Shown here: in pieces, positions 8,436-17,581 of the stretch | How positions within the stretch are numbered: position 1 is the first letter of the stretch | Layout: each line of letters begins with the position of its first letter | From: Trebonia sp963822615 | GTDB taxonomy: Bacteria; Actinomycetota; Actinomycetes; Streptosporangiales; Streptosporangiaceae | Assembly: GCA_963822615.1 (NCBI GenBank) | Contig: CAWGIM010000010.1 | Span: 62,001 to 126,000 of the forward strand | Direction: 5' to 3' | Length of the DNA: 64,000 bases | Translations under genes and position numbers: made by a program | Notes under the pieces: model-generated | Database searches by the model: none | What the model was told of the DNA's origin: nothing | What the model saw: only the letters and a program-made list of their open reading frames with translations

Positions 8436-10606
8436 ACCCGCTCCGGGCGGCCGGACAGCAGGCTCTCGCCCGCGGCGATGGTGGCGCGGGTGGTGGCGAG
8501 CAGCTCCTCCGCGCTGATCGGCATCGGCCCGCCAGTCCTGACCGCCTCGACGAACGCCGCCATCTCGCGCTGCTGGCCCTTGTCCTGGCCGCCACGGGCC
8601 CGCGCGGCCGCCTTGCCCCGGCTGGACCACACGGTGGCCGACTTGAAGTTGTCGAGCCGGGCGGAGCGGCCGCCGCCGGTGGCGTCAAGCGTCTCCTTCT
8701 GGAACCGGCTGCTGCCGCCGGTCAGGTACGAGACCGTGCCCGAGGCGCCGCTGGCGAAGCGGATCATCGCCTGCACGTCGCCCGGCTCGGGGCCGCGCAC
8801 CGCGTAGACCTCCTCCGGCAGCGAGCCCGCCCACCAGCTCAGGGTGTCGATGAAGTGGCCGCCCTCACCGGTGAAGCGCGACCCTTCCGCCCCGGCGTCC
8901 AGGTACCAGCTGCCGGGCGCGAGGGGGCCCGCGTTGACCAGGTACCGGGTGGACGCGCTGGCGGCGGCCGGGCCGAAGTCGCGGCGCAGCCCGTCAAGCA
9001 GCGGCGCGAACCGGCGGTTGAAGCCGACCATCAGCCGGTCGTTGCCGGTCTGCTCGATGGTCGCGGCGACCTCGTCCGCCTCCGCCCGGGTGAGCGCCAG
9101 CGGCTTCTCCACGAAGACCGCCTTGCCGGTCCGCAGCGCCCGGCAGACCAGCCCGGCGTGGGAGGCGTGCCTGGTCACGATGAAGATGGCGTCGAGTGAC
9201 GCATCCTCGAAGACCGCGTCGGCGTCGGTCGACGCGACCTCGAAGCCGAACTTCTCCTGGGCGTTGACGGCGGACAGCGACCGGGTGGTGGCCACCTGCG
9301 CCAGCCGGGCGGCCGGCAGGCCGGCCAGCTGCGGCAGCAGCATGGAGGTGGCGTAGCTGCCCGCGCCGACGAAGCCGATCGCGACGCGGTCCCCGGTGCT
9401 CTCCTGGTTAGCCCGAACGGGTGCGGGCGCTGCCCCCGTGAGCAGCCGCCTGGTCGCCGGGGCGGGCGCGCCGGCCGGCGGCGCCGGGTACTCGAGCAGC
9501 ACGCCGATCGCCTTGAGGGCGCCGGACTTCAGGTCCTCGTAGACGGTGGCGGCGTCCGCCAGCGGGAACACGCCGTCGATGAGCGACGCCACGTCGACCT
9601 GGTCCCGCGCGACCAGGTCGAGGAAGGACTCCAGGTTCCGCTTCTCGGTCCACCGCACGTAGCCGGCCGGGTAGTCGATCCCGTCGAGCTCGTACCGGGG
9701 GTCGTACCGGCCCGGGCCGTAGGAGCGGGAGAACCGGACGTCGAGTTCCTTCTCGTAGTAGGCGTTCCACGGCAGGTCGAGCTTCATCTTGCCGATGTCG
9801 ACGACCGTGGCCCGGTCACGGGCCAGCTTGACGGCCGCCTCGACCGGGCCGTTGTCGCCGCCGCCGGCCGACAGGAACACGTGGTCGGCGCCGCGGCCGC
9901 TGGTGATCTTGGCCAGCTCGGCCAGCACGCTGTCCAGCTCGTCGGGGGACCCGCAGGCGACGGCGCCCGACTTCTCGGCCAGGCGGCAGCGGTCAGCTAC
10001 CGGGTCGATGCCGACCGTCTTGACCCCGGCCGCCGCCAGCAGCCGGACGACGAGCTGGCCGATCAGGCCGAGGCCGATGACGGCGGCGGTCTCGCCGAGC
10101 TGCACCTCGGCCCGGCGGACGCCCTGCATCGCGATGGCGGCCACGGTGGCGAACGCCGCGTGCTCGGGCAGCACCCCGTCGGGGACGGCCGCGCAGAGGT
10201 TGACCGGCACCCAGTTGTACTCGGCGTGCAGCGCCTGCTCGTTGCCGGCGCAGGCGACCAGCTGGCCCACCCGGAACTCCTCGGCCCCCCGGCCGACCTC
10301 GGTGACCACCCCGCACAGCGAGTAGCCGAGCGGGGTGTAGGAGTCGAGCTTGCTCATCGCCTTCTTGTAGGTGCTGACCAGGCCCTGCTGCTGCACCTGG
10401 TCGACGACCTTCTTGACCTGGTCCGGCCGGGACCTGGCCATGCCGACCAGCGACATGCTGGCCTCGGACACCTTCATCAGCTCGGTCCCGGTCGAGATCA
10501 GCGAGAACAGCGAGCGGACGAGCACGCCGCCGGGGCGGCAGACCGGGGCGGGCACGTCGAGCACGGCCAGCTCGCCTGACTTGTAGTTCTGGGCTATCTG
10601 CTTCAT
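8432..10606 (-). CDS. Bi-domain oxidoreductase: zinc-type alcohol dehydrogenase + Gfo/Idh/MocA
   Basis: A fusion of about 724 residues. The first half is a medium-chain dehydrogenase (LFSLISTGTELMK, PLGYSLCGVVTEVGRGAEEF, AAVIGLGLIGQLVVRLLAAA as the NAD-binding strand). The second half is a Gfo/Idh/MocA oxidoreductase (VAIGFVGAGSYATSMLLPQL, then FVEKPLALTRAEADEVAATI with the conserved EKP). This fusion is a known marker of EPS and glycan clusters; its precise sugar substrate is unknown. The ATG at 10606 (MKQIAQNYKSGELAVLDVPA) matches the usual family N-terminus and has GGGGA upstream; in-frame ATGs at 10618 and 10630 are alternatives. Confidence 0.85.
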   Translation of the reverse strand: MKQIAQNYKSGELAVLDVPAPVCRPGGVLVRSLFSLISTGTELMKVSEASMSLVGMARSRPDQVKKVVDQVQQQGLVSTYKKAMSKLDSYTPLGYSLCGVVTEVGRGAEEFRVGQLVACAGNEQALHAEYNWVPVNLCAAVPDGVLPEHAAFATVAAIAMQGVRRAEVQLGETAAVIGLGLIGQLVVRLLAAAGVKTVGIDPVADRCRLAEKSGAVACGSPDELDSVLAELAKITSGRGADHVFLSAGGGDNGPVEAAVKLARDRATVVDIGKMKLDLPWNAYYEKELDVRFSRSYGPGRYDPRYELDGIDYPAGYVRWTEKRNLESFLDLVARDQVDVASLIDGVFPLADAATVYEDLKSGALKAIGVLLEYPAPPAGAPAPATRRLLTGAAPAPVRANQESTGDRVAIGFVGAGSYATSMLLPQLAGLPAARLAQVATTRSLSAVNAQEKFGFEVASTDADAVFEDASLDAIFIVTRHASHAGLVCRALRTGKAVFVEKPLALTRAEADEVAATIEQTGNDRLMVGFNRRFAPLLDGLRRDFGPAAASASTRYLVNAGPLAPGSWYLDAGAEGSRFTGEGGHFIDTLSWWAGSLPEEVYAVRGPEPGDVQAMIRFASGASGTVSYLTGGSSRFQKETLDATGGGRSARLDNFKSATVWSSRGKAAARARGGQDKGQQREMAAFVEAVRTGGPMPISAEELLATTRATIAAGESLLSGRPERV

Positions 10607-10686
10607 CAGGTTCCCCATCTGGTAACTCAAGCTGACTCAGGTTGCTTCGGCTGGCTGGTTCGGTTGCTGCTCGGTGGCGGTGCTGC

Positions 10687-12595
10687 CTACATGCCGACGC
10701 CGGAGCTGCGGACCTGGCGGTACCACAGCTCCATCGACAGCAGCTGCCAGATCTGCTTGGCGTTGTCCGCCCGCCCGGCCCGCTCGTCCGCGATCAGCCG
10801 GTTGAGCGGGCCTCGCTGGAGCAGGCCGAGGTCGACCAGCTCACCGGAGACCAGCACGTCACCGATCAGCTCGCGCAGGTCGTTGCGGACCCAGGCCCGC
10901 AGCGGGGCGCCGAAGGAGGCCTTCGGCCGGTGCACGATCTCGCGCGGCAGCCAGCTCGCGGCCGCGTCCTTCAGCGCCGCCTTCTGCACCCGGCCGCGGA
11001 TCTTGTCCCGGCCGGGGATGGTGAAGGCGGCCTCGGCCACCACCCGGTCCACGAACGGCACCCGTACCTCGACCGAGGCGGCCATGCTGGCGCGGTCGGT
11101 GTAGGCGAGGTTGAGCCCGGCCATGAACAGCCGCGCGTCGGCCAGGCACATCCGGTTGACCTCGTCGTCGAGCGTGTTGTCGGCGTAGATCTGCGGCGTG
11201 CTCGCCGATCACGTCGTCGACGCTCTGGCTCAGGCCGGGACCGACCAGCGCGCTCAGCTCGTCCGGGTCGTAGAGCGTGTAGCTGCGCCGGAACCTGGCC
11301 TCCTCGGGCAGGTCGGCGAAGGTCATGAACCGCTTGGCCCAGCGCGGGTAGCGCAGGCCCCGGCCGCCCGCGGAGACCGGCAGGCGGTCCACCGCGGCCC
11401 GGGCGGGCCCGCGCACGGCGGCCGGAAGCCGGCCGTAGCGGCTGGCCATCAGGCAGGCCAGGTGCTTGCGGTAACCGCCGAAGAGCTCGTCCGCGCCCAT
11501 CCCCGACAGCAGGACCTTGACCCCGCGCTCGCGGGCCGCCTCGCACATCAGCAGGGTGTTGATCGCGGCCGGGTCGCCGATCGGCTCGTCCAGCGTGTCC
11601 ACCATGCGCGGCAGCATCGCGGCGATGTCAGGCGAGATCTCGATCTCGTGCAACTGGATGCCGAACTGCCTGGCCACCTTGCGCGCGTACACCGCGTCGT
11701 CGGGCATCGCCTCCAGCCGCTGGTCCTCCGGGCGGAAGGTGATCGTGTAGGCGTCCACCGCCGGGTTGTCGCGGTGCGCGAGGACGGTGATGATGCTGGA
11801 GTCGAGCCCGCCGGACAGGAAGCTGGACACCGGGACGTCGGCGATCAGGTGGGCCCTGACCGACTCTTCGATGACCGTCTTGAGGTCGGCCCGCGGCTGC
11901 CCGGCGGCCGCGGCGGCGGCGTCCTGCACCCGGTAGTACTGGCTGACCTCCGCGCGCCGTCCCGGCCTGATCCGCGCCCAGGACCCGGCGGGCAGCTTGT
12001 GCACGCCGCTGATCGCGCAGCGCTGCTCGGGCACCCAGTAATAGAGCATCGACGCGACCAGGGTGGCGGGCTCGATGCGCAGCTCGGTGCCGATCGCGGC
12101 CACGATCGCCTTCAGCTCGGAGGCGAACACCAGGCCGTCGCCGCGCTCGGTGTAGAACAGCGGCTTGATTCCCAGCGGGTCGCGGGCGAGCACCAGCTCG
12201 CCGGTCACCGTGTCGGCCAGGGCGAAGGCGAACATGCCGCGGAACTTGTTCAGCGCGGCCGGGCCCCAGTGCCGCCACGCCTCGAGCACCACCTCGGTGT
12301 CGGAGCTGGTGGTGAACGTCGCGCCCGCCTGCTGCAGCTCGCGCCGCAGCTCGCGGAAGTTGTACAGCTCGCCGTTGTAGAGCAGCGCCAGGCTGCCCTT
12401 GCGGAACGGCTGGTCGGCGGCGGCCGACAGGTCGATGATGGACAGCCGCCGGTGGCCGAGGTGCATGGACACGCGCTCGTCCTCGTGGCTCCACACCCCG
12501 CCCGCGTCGGGCCCGCGGTGCGCGATCCGGTCCGTCATCACGTCGGCGAGCTTGCGCCCGTCGGACTGCTGGTAGCACCCGGCGATGCCGCACAT
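10687..12595 (-). CDS. asnB: AsnB-type glutamine-hydrolysing asparagine synthetase (apparent frameshift near 11193)
   Basis: MCGIAG places the nucleophile Cys at residue 2 of a class II glutaminase domain, with NGELYNF and the RDPLGIKPLFY loop. The synthetase domain has the PP-loop SGGLDSS at about 261-267 and SGMGADELFGGYRKH. Near 11193 the frame shifts: GEHA is followed out of frame, while the true C-terminal sequence (MCLADARLFMAGLNLAYTDR, then ASVEVRVPFVDR and the HRPKASFGAPLRAW segment) lies in the next frame down to 10687. Removing one base gives 635 residues, the normal length. AsnB homologues in EPS loci probably amidate a sugar or uronic acid rather than make asparagine (inference). 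Confidence 0.85.
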
Positions 12596-12598
12596 GGC

Positions 12599-13804
12599 CT
12601 ATGCCCCCGCTTCCCTGGTCAGTTTCTGGTAGACGCCGACGTAGGCGCGGCGCTGGTGCTCCCAGGCGAGCTGCTCCTCGACCCGGGCCCGGCCGTCCTT
12701 GGCCAGCTGCTGGCCGGCCGCCGGGTCGTCGACCAGGTCGACGATCGCCTGGGCGTACTCGCGCACGTCGTTCGGCCGGACGTAGACCGCGGCCGACCCG
12801 GCTGACACCCGCGTCTCGCGCAGGTCGAAGGCCACCACCGGGAGGCCGAACGACATGTACTCCATGGTCTTGTTCATGGTCGACACGTCGTTCAGCGGGT
12901 TCTTGGGGTCGGGCGACAGGCCCACCCCGGCGGTCGACATGACCTGCTTCACCAGGTCGTCGGGCGCGCGGCCGGTGAACTCCACGTGCCCGCCCAGGCC
13001 GAGCTGGTCGCGCAGCGCCACCAGGTCGTCGAAGCAGTCTCCGGAGCCGATGAGGGTGAAGGCGATGTCCTGCCTGCCCATCTCGCGGACCACCACGTCG
13101 GCCGCGCGGATCACGATGTCCACCCCGTCCTGCGGGCCCATCACCCCGATGTAGGCGGCCAGGTGCCGGCGGCCGCGCCGCAGCGCCGGGACCGGCTCGC
13201 CCCGCTTCAGCTTGTCCGGGTCGGGGCCGGTGCGGACCACGGTCACGTCGGCCGGGTCCTTGCCGCTGCGCCGGATGGCGATGTCCCGGTAGGAGTCGTT
13301 GGTGGAGATCACCTGGTCGGCGGTGCGGTGGGTGGCGCGCTCGAGCGCCAGCAGCCCGCGGTGCGGCAGCGCCGGGCCGTCAGGGAACCGCGACTCGAAC
13401 AGCTCCGGGCACAGGTCGTGGTGGTCGAACACGAACCGGGTGCCGTCAGCGGCGCGCAGCGCCTTCGCGATCGGCCAGAAGATGTCCGGCGGGTTGCACG
13501 CCTGCAGCACCGCGAAGCGCCCCGACCGCCGCCTGGCCCTGAGCGTCAGCCAGGCGGTGGCCAGGAACGAGTACGCGTACTCGATGATGAACCCGGCCTT
13601 GCTGCCGCCCGGCGCGTACGGCCGGTACTTGTACAGCTCAACCGAGCCGACGACCGCGTAGCCGGGGTCGCCCTTGCCCTTCGGGCACACCACCGTGACC
13701 TGGTAGCCCGCCGCCACCAGGGCCTGGCACTCGAGCCAGACCCGGCGGTCGAACGGCACCGGGAGGTTCTGGACGATGATGAGAACTCGCTTTGAATCAC
13801 GCAT
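12599..13804 (-). CDS. Glycosyltransferase family 4 (GT-B)
   Basis: A 401-residue GT-B enzyme. The N-terminal RVLIIVQNLPVPFDRRVWLE, then HHDLCPELFE, and the C-terminal nucleotide-sugar half (AAYIGVMGPQDGVDIVIRAA, then FTGRAPDDLVKQVMSTAGVG) are typical of WbuB-like GT4 proteins. It transfers a sugar to a lipid-linked or growing glycan at the cytoplasmic membrane face. The stop lies 3 nt before asnB. An ATG at 13804 or 13813 could be used, and neither has a strong ribosome site. Upstream, GTATTA at 13835-13840 is a one-base variant of the GTATCA element and is followed by AAAACGC, as at 400-411. Confidence 0.85.
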   Translation of the reverse strand: MRDSKRVLIIVQNLPVPFDRRVWLECQALVAAGYQVTVVCPKGKGDPGYAVVGSVELYKYRPYAPGGSKAGFIIEYAYSFLATAWLTLRARRRSGRFAVLQACNPPDIFWPIAKALRAADGTRFVFDHHDLCPELFESRFPDGPALPHRGLLALERATHRTADQVISTNDSYRDIAIRRSGKDPADVTVVRTGPDPDKLKRGEPVPALRRGRRHLAAYIGVMGPQDGVDIVIRAADVVVREMGRQDIAFTLIGSGDCFDDLVALRDQLGLGGHVEFTGRAPDDLVKQVMSTAGVGLSPDPKNPLNDVSTMNKTMEYMSFGLPVVAFDLRETRVSAGSAAVYVRPNDVREYAQAIVDLVDDPAAGQQLAKDGRARVEEQLAWEHQRRAYVGVYQKLTREAGA

Positions 13805-13834
13805 CACGCCCATATGAGCCGCAACCAGGCGTTT

Positions 13835-13840
13835 TAATAC
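13835..13840 (-). promoter_or_regulatory. GTATTA, near-match to the EPS GTATCA element
   Basis: On the reverse strand GTATTAAAACGC lies about 31 nt before the GT4 start. It differs by one base from GTATCAAAACGC in front of the methyltransferase at 460. It probably marks the start of the long minus-strand EPS operon (13804 to 2591). Inference from sequence similarity only. Confidence 0.3.
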
Positions 13841-13859
13841 GCCCGATTACGTTCTGTGC

Positions 13860-14930
13860 TTACTTCTGGGGTGCGGTGACGGTGTACCGGCTCAGGTTGA
13901 ACGTCTCCGGGGTACCGCCGGTGGAGCAGATCTCCCAGCCGTAGCTGATGTCGGTCAGCGTGGACGAGGCCGGCAGGTAGCCGTGGCTCTGCAGCCACTG
14001 CAGCATGGCGAGCACGTCGACGCTGCCGGACTGCTCGCTGCCGCCGGTCAGCTTCCAGATCAGCTCGGAGCCGTACTGGCACAGCTGCCAGGTCTGGACC
14101 GGCACCCCGCCGCTGCCGCCGAACTGAGCCGTCGCCTTGGCCGGGCAGGCGCCGTTGTTGGCGAAGTCGTGCTGGATCATGACCTCGTTGCCCCACTTGT
14201 TCAGCCAGATGTCAAAGGCCGCCCAGGCGCTGGTGCTGCTGTTCGCGTGCATGTCCTCGGTGAACGAGGAACGGATAGCGGAGAAGTTGCCGAGCGGGGT
14301 CTCCGGGTACGTCGTGCCGACGTTCGGGAACGACGCCACCGCGGTGTTGCCCTTGGGCATGTTGGCGGTCGTGTACCAGTTGCCGGGGCTGGTGGCGTAG
14401 AGCGTCTGCGCCCAGCCGGAGATCGGGTTCCACACGTCCTGGCCGACCGTGGTGCTGGTGCCGGCCGTCTGGCTGATGCTGGCGTCGCTGTACGGGCCGC
14501 AGCTGCCCTTGGCGGCCGACGTGACGCAGGGCGCGCCGGAGCCGGACGAGCCCGTTCCGCCGGACGAGCCGCTGCTGGGCGAGCCGGAGCCCGAGCTGGC
14601 GGAGCTGGATCCGGAGCCGGATCCGGACGGGGAGGCGGACGTGGCGCTGGCCGCCGACGGGCCGGAGGTCGACTTGGTGGCGGACGGTGACGCGGAGCCG
14701 GACTTGGCCGGCGAGGCGGTCGCGGTCGTGGCCGAGCTGGCGACCGACGGCGAGCGGCCGGCCGGGGTGGTACTAGCCGGGGCGGCGCTCGCGGTGGTGC
14801 CCGGAGCGGACCCGGCCGCCTTTCCCGTCGAAGTGACCGGGCCGCACGCGGCGAGCCCGACGGACGCGAGCACCGCCGCCGAACACAGCAGTCGGCGGCG
14901 CTGACTTGTTAGCTTCTTCGAGATCTCCAC
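13860..14930 (-). CDS. Lipoprotein with GH12-like endoglucanase domain
   Basis: The N-terminus (KKLTSQRRRLLCSAAVLA, then SVGLAAC) is a lipoprotein signal with an LAAC lipobox. About 100 residues of Ser/Ala/Thr/Gly-rich linker follow. The C-terminal 220 residues resemble glycoside hydrolase family 12: an N-terminal VWNP strand, SAWAAFDIWLN, WGNEVMIQ (candidate nucleophile Glu) and SYGWEICSTGG (candidate acid/base Glu), ending in a beta strand. GH12 enzymes cleave beta-1,4-glucans. A surface-anchored glucanase in an EPS locus could trim or release the polymer. The start is uncertain: GTG 14930 chosen; a TTG at 14948 is also open. The GH12 assignment is from motif order alone. Confidence 0.6.
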   Translation of the reverse strand: MEISKKLTSQRRRLLCSAAVLASVGLAACGPVTSTGKAAGSAPGTTASAAPASTTPAGRSPSVASSATTATASPAKSGSASPSATKSTSGPSAASATSASPSGSGSGSSSASSGSGSPSSGSSGGTGSSGSGAPCVTSAAKGSCGPYSDASISQTAGTSTTVGQDVWNPISGWAQTLYATSPGNWYTTANMPKGNTAVASFPNVGTTYPETPLGNFSAIRSSFTEDMHANSSTSAWAAFDIWLNKWGNEVMIQHDFANNGACPAKATAQFGGSGGVPVQTWQLCQYGSELIWKLTGGSEQSGSVDVLAMLQWLQSHGYLPASSTLTDISYGWEICSTGGTPETFNLSRYTVTAPQK

Positions 14931-14991
14931 CAGTAGAGGATCACCCAATGTCCGACTTAATACTCAGTTTTCGAATTATAAGTATCAGCTG

Positions 14992-14997
14992 GCCCGA
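14992..14997 (+). promoter_or_regulatory. GTATCA element upstream of the flippase gene
   Basis: GTATCA on the + strand in an unusually AT-rich stretch (TTTTCGAATTATAAGTATCA) between the divergent lipoprotein and flippase genes. If it is a promoter-proximal element, the flippase must start downstream of it (GTG 15017) rather than at the ATG at 14948. Confidence 0.35.
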
Positions 14998-15016
14998 GTC
15001 GCAGATCTGGTTGAGC

Positions 15017-16357
15017 GTGGACCTAAATCCCCGGAAGTTCCTTGCTGCACGGCATTTGCGCGCGGCGGGCAGGGCGAGCCGCCGCCTCAGCTGGGGCGTG
15101 GCCGATCAGGGCATGTCCAGCCTGACGAACTTCCTGCTGAGCGCGTTCGTCGCGCGCTCGCTTGGCGCGGCCGAGTTCGGCGCCTTCAGCCTTGCCTACG
15201 TAACGTACGGACTCGGCATCAACGCGTCGCGCGGCCTGGCCGTCGAGCCGCTGCTGATCAGGTTCAGCCACACCGGCCTGCCCGCCTGGCGGCGCGCGTG
15301 CGCGGGCGCGGCCGGCACCGCCGTGCTGGTCGGAGTGGCCGGCGGGCTGATCGGCATCGTGGCCGGCGCGCTGATCGGCGGGACGACCGGGAAGGCGTTC
15401 CTCGCCCTCGGCCTCACCCTGCCCGGGCTGCTGCTGCAGGACAGCTGGCGCTACGCGTTCTTCGCCGCCAGCAAGGGCTACCACGCGTTCCTCAACGACA
15501 CCGTCTGGGCGCTGATCCAGATCCCGGCGCTGATCCTGCTCAAGCAGACCGGCCACGCGGACGTGTTCTGGTTCGTGCTCGCCTGGGGCGGGGCGGCCAG
15601 CGTGGGCGCGGTCCTGGGGGCGTTCCAGGCCCGCGTCCTGCCCAGCCTGCGCCAGTCACTGCACTGGCTGTCGCGGCACCGCGACCTCGGCCCCCGCTAC
15701 CTGGTGGAGAACACCGGCGGCAACGCGGTCGACTCGCTGCGCAGCTACAGCGTCACCCACATCCTCGGGCTGAGCGCCGTCGGGCTGATCCAGGCGGCGG
15801 GCGTGCTGATGGGCCCGTTCAAGATCATCTACTACGGGATCAGCCTGATCACGATCCCCGAGGCCGCCCGGCTGCTGCGCCGCTCGCAGCGCCTGCTCAC
15901 CCTGTTCTGCCTGGCCACCAGCATCGGCCTCACCGCGGCGGCGCTCGCCTGGGGCGTGCTGCTGCTGATCGCGCTGCCGCACGGCCTCGGCCACCTGATG
16001 CTCGGCAGCATGTGGCAGCCGACCTACCCGCTGGTGCTGCCGACGATGCTGTCAGTGATGGCCACCTGCGCCGGGACCGGGGCCGGGATCGGGCTGCACG
16101 CCCTCGGCGCCGCCCGCCGCAGCATGCGCAACGCGCTCCGCACGGCGGTGATCATCGTGGCCGGCGCGGTCACCGGCGCGCTGGTCTGGGGGACGGCCGG
16201 CAGCGTCTACCTCGCCGCCGCCGGCGCCTGGATCGGCGTGGTGATCGCCTGGTGGCAGCTGCGCAAGGCACTGCGCGAGCACGCGCTCAACCCGCCCGCC
16301 GACGACTACGTGGTCGAGATCAGCGTGGACGAGCAGAGCAACACGGTCTCCAGCTGA
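15017..16357 (+). CDS. Wzx-like polysaccharide flippase / oligosaccharide translocase
   Basis: A protein of about 446 residues with 12 or so hydrophobic segments (e.g. AAGTAVLVGVAGGLIGIVAG, LLTLFCLATSIGLTAAALAW). It starts with the family-typical amphipathic entry RLSWGVADQGMSSLTNFLLS, then AFVARSLGAAEFG. The MATE/Wzx superfamily moves lipid-linked repeat units across the membrane. GTG 15017 is my preferred start because the AT-rich region with the GTATCA element would otherwise fall inside the gene. ATG 14948 would add 23 residues. It is followed by tandem repeats and a strong hairpin before the convergent GT25 gene. Confidence 0.8.
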   Translation: MDLNPRKFLAARHLRAAGRASRRLSWGVADQGMSSLTNFLLSAFVARSLGAAEFGAFSLAYVTYGLGINASRGLAVEPLLIRFSHTGLPAWRRACAGAAGTAVLVGVAGGLIGIVAGALIGGTTGKAFLALGLTLPGLLLQDSWRYAFFAASKGYHAFLNDTVWALIQIPALILLKQTGHADVFWFVLAWGGAASVGAVLGAFQARVLPSLRQSLHWLSRHRDLGPRYLVENTGGNAVDSLRSYSVTHILGLSAVGLIQAAGVLMGPFKIIYYGISLITIPEAARLLRRSQRLLTLFCLATSIGLTAAALAWGVLLLIALPHGLGHLMLGSMWQPTYPLVLPTMLSVMATCAGTGAGIGLHALGAARRSMRNALRTAVIIVAGAVTGALVWGTAGSVYLAAAGAWIGVVIAWWQLRKALREHALNPPADDYVVEISVDEQSNTVSS

Positions 16358-16420
16358 ACCATTGGGCGCCCCGCCCGCTAGGTACGACGGTCCGCCCACC
16401 AGCCACCGGCACCCGCCGCC

Positions 16421-16462
16421 ACCCGGCACCCGGCACCCGGCACCCGGCACCCGGCACCCGGC
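16421..16462. repeat. Tandem repeat, six copies of ACCCGGC
   Basis: Six perfect head-to-tail 7-bp units (ACCCGGC) followed by a partial unit at 16463-16466. They lie just after the flippase stop codon in non-coding DNA. Such arrays are prone to slippage and can vary in copy number between strains. Confidence 0.9.
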
Positions 16463-16589
16463 ACCGAAGCGGAAACTTTTGTCGAATTGGAAACTTCCAC
16501 GTGCTATCGCGCGACTTTATTTCCAAGATCTTCTCGCCGCGAGACAGTCGATCCCTCAGTGGCGGGTGTGACGTGCCAGGCGGACACGC

Positions 16590-16625
16590 GCTCGCCCCAG
16601 GCCGCCGAGGCGGCCTGGGGCGAGC
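16590..16625. terminator. Bidirectional hairpin terminator (17-bp perfect stem)
   Basis: The left arm 16590-16606 (GCTCGCCCCAGGCCGCC) is perfectly complementary to 16609-16625, with a 2-nt centre. There is no T-tract, as is common in actinomycetes. It lies between the convergent flippase (+) and GT25 (-) genes, the expected place for a shared terminator. Confidence 0.75.
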
Positions 16626-16642
16626 TGCGGGCCCGGCTATGC

Positions 16643-17446
16643 CTAGGCCAGGCGGGACGGCTTCTCGGTGAACGGGCCGTCGGTCACCTCAGCCCGGCCC
16701 CACTGCTCGTAGATGCGGCCTCGGCGACGGGAAAGGAACTGGTGCAGGCCCGGGATCTTGCCGCGCACCAGCGGCCCGGCCAGCCGGGCGCGGAGGCCGT
16801 TGCCGAGCGAGTAGAACCCGATCGTCGAGATGAAGTTGGGGTTCTTGAGCACCGGCAGCGGGGCGACGCAGCGTACCCGGTCGACCATCCCCTCCCGGTA
16901 GAAGTACCACCAGGAGTCCGCCTGGACGCGGATCGGCGGCAGGCCCTTGACGATGCGCTCGCACGCCTCCCGGGTAATGACGTAGCCGCCCGCGCTGCGC
17001 GGCTGGGCCACGTCCAGCGGCAGCGCGAGCTGCCGCCCGCCCGGCAGCGGCGCGGCCTCGGCCGCGCTCAGCCGGCACGGGTCCGGGCTGTCCACGCTCA
17101 GCAGCGCAATCTCGGCACCGCTGAGGCGGGCGCCGACCGCGTCGGCCAGGCGGCCGAGGTCGGCGGGCAGCCGGACGTCGTCCTCGAGGATCAGCGCCGC
17201 GCCGTAGCCGTCCTCGATGATCTTGTGGTAGACGGCCAGGTGGCTCAGCGACGCCCCGGCTGACCCGGCCGAGCCTGACGTCCTGGTCAGGAACGACGGG
17301 TGGATTACCGACTCGTCGCCCAGGTCGAGCTCTCGCCCGTCGACCGCTGTCACCAGCTCGTAGTCGAGGCCGGTCTTCTTCAGCTCTTTGGTGATGTAGG
17401 CCCGCCGGTCGCGCGATCGAGCCAGGTTGATGACGTAAGCGTGCAC
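16643..17446 (-). CDS. Glycosyltransferase family 25 (LPS-type beta-glycosyltransferase)
   Basis: A 267-residue protein beginning HAYVINLARSRDRRAYITKE, then GASLSHLAVYHKIIEDGYG and AALILEDDVRLP. These are the N-terminal sugar-donor motif, the SH-x4-H helix and the E-D-D metal-binding motif of GT25. The family transfers galactose or other sugars onto glycans. The start is GTG 17446 with AGGGAG about 11 nt upstream. It is divergent from the GT4 gene at 17582, and the shared upstream region carries the paired TGATAC/GTATCA element. Confidence 0.85.
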   Translation of the reverse strand: MHAYVINLARSRDRRAYITKELKKTGLDYELVTAVDGRELDLGDESVIHPSFLTRTSGSAGSAGASLSHLAVYHKIIEDGYGAALILEDDVRLPADLGRLADAVGARLSGAEIALLSVDSPDPCRLSAAEAAPLPGGRQLALPLDVAQPRSAGGYVITREACERIVKGLPPIRVQADSWWYFYREGMVDRVRCVAPLPVLKNPNFISTIGFYSLGNGLRARLAGPLVRGKIPGLHQFLSRRRGRIYEQWGRAEVTDGPFTEKPSRLA

Positions 17447-17526
17447 GGCAGTTCTCGCTCCCTAGCTGTCGCGGCCTCGCGTTGACCCCCATCGGCCTGA
17501 CTACACGAGGGCGGGCGCCCCGGCTG

Positions 17527-17559
17527 TGATACCTCGCCTGCCCCGCTGCCCTGGTATCA
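17527..17559. promoter_or_regulatory. Divergent intergenic element: TGATAC - 21 nt - GTATCA
   Basis: TGATACC at 17527-17533 and GGTATCA at 17553-17559 form an inverted pair between the GT25 gene (-) and the GT4 gene (+). Each gene sees GTATCA as its nearest arm (80 nt and 22 nt before the starts). This is the same geometry as the pair at 369-405. Confidence 0.45.
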
Positions 17560-17581
17560 GCACGGGCCGGCGGGTGCTCTG

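Noticed and set aside
16421..16466. Short repeats as a CRISPR array
   Set aside because: The units are 7 bp with no spacers; this is a simple tandem repeat.
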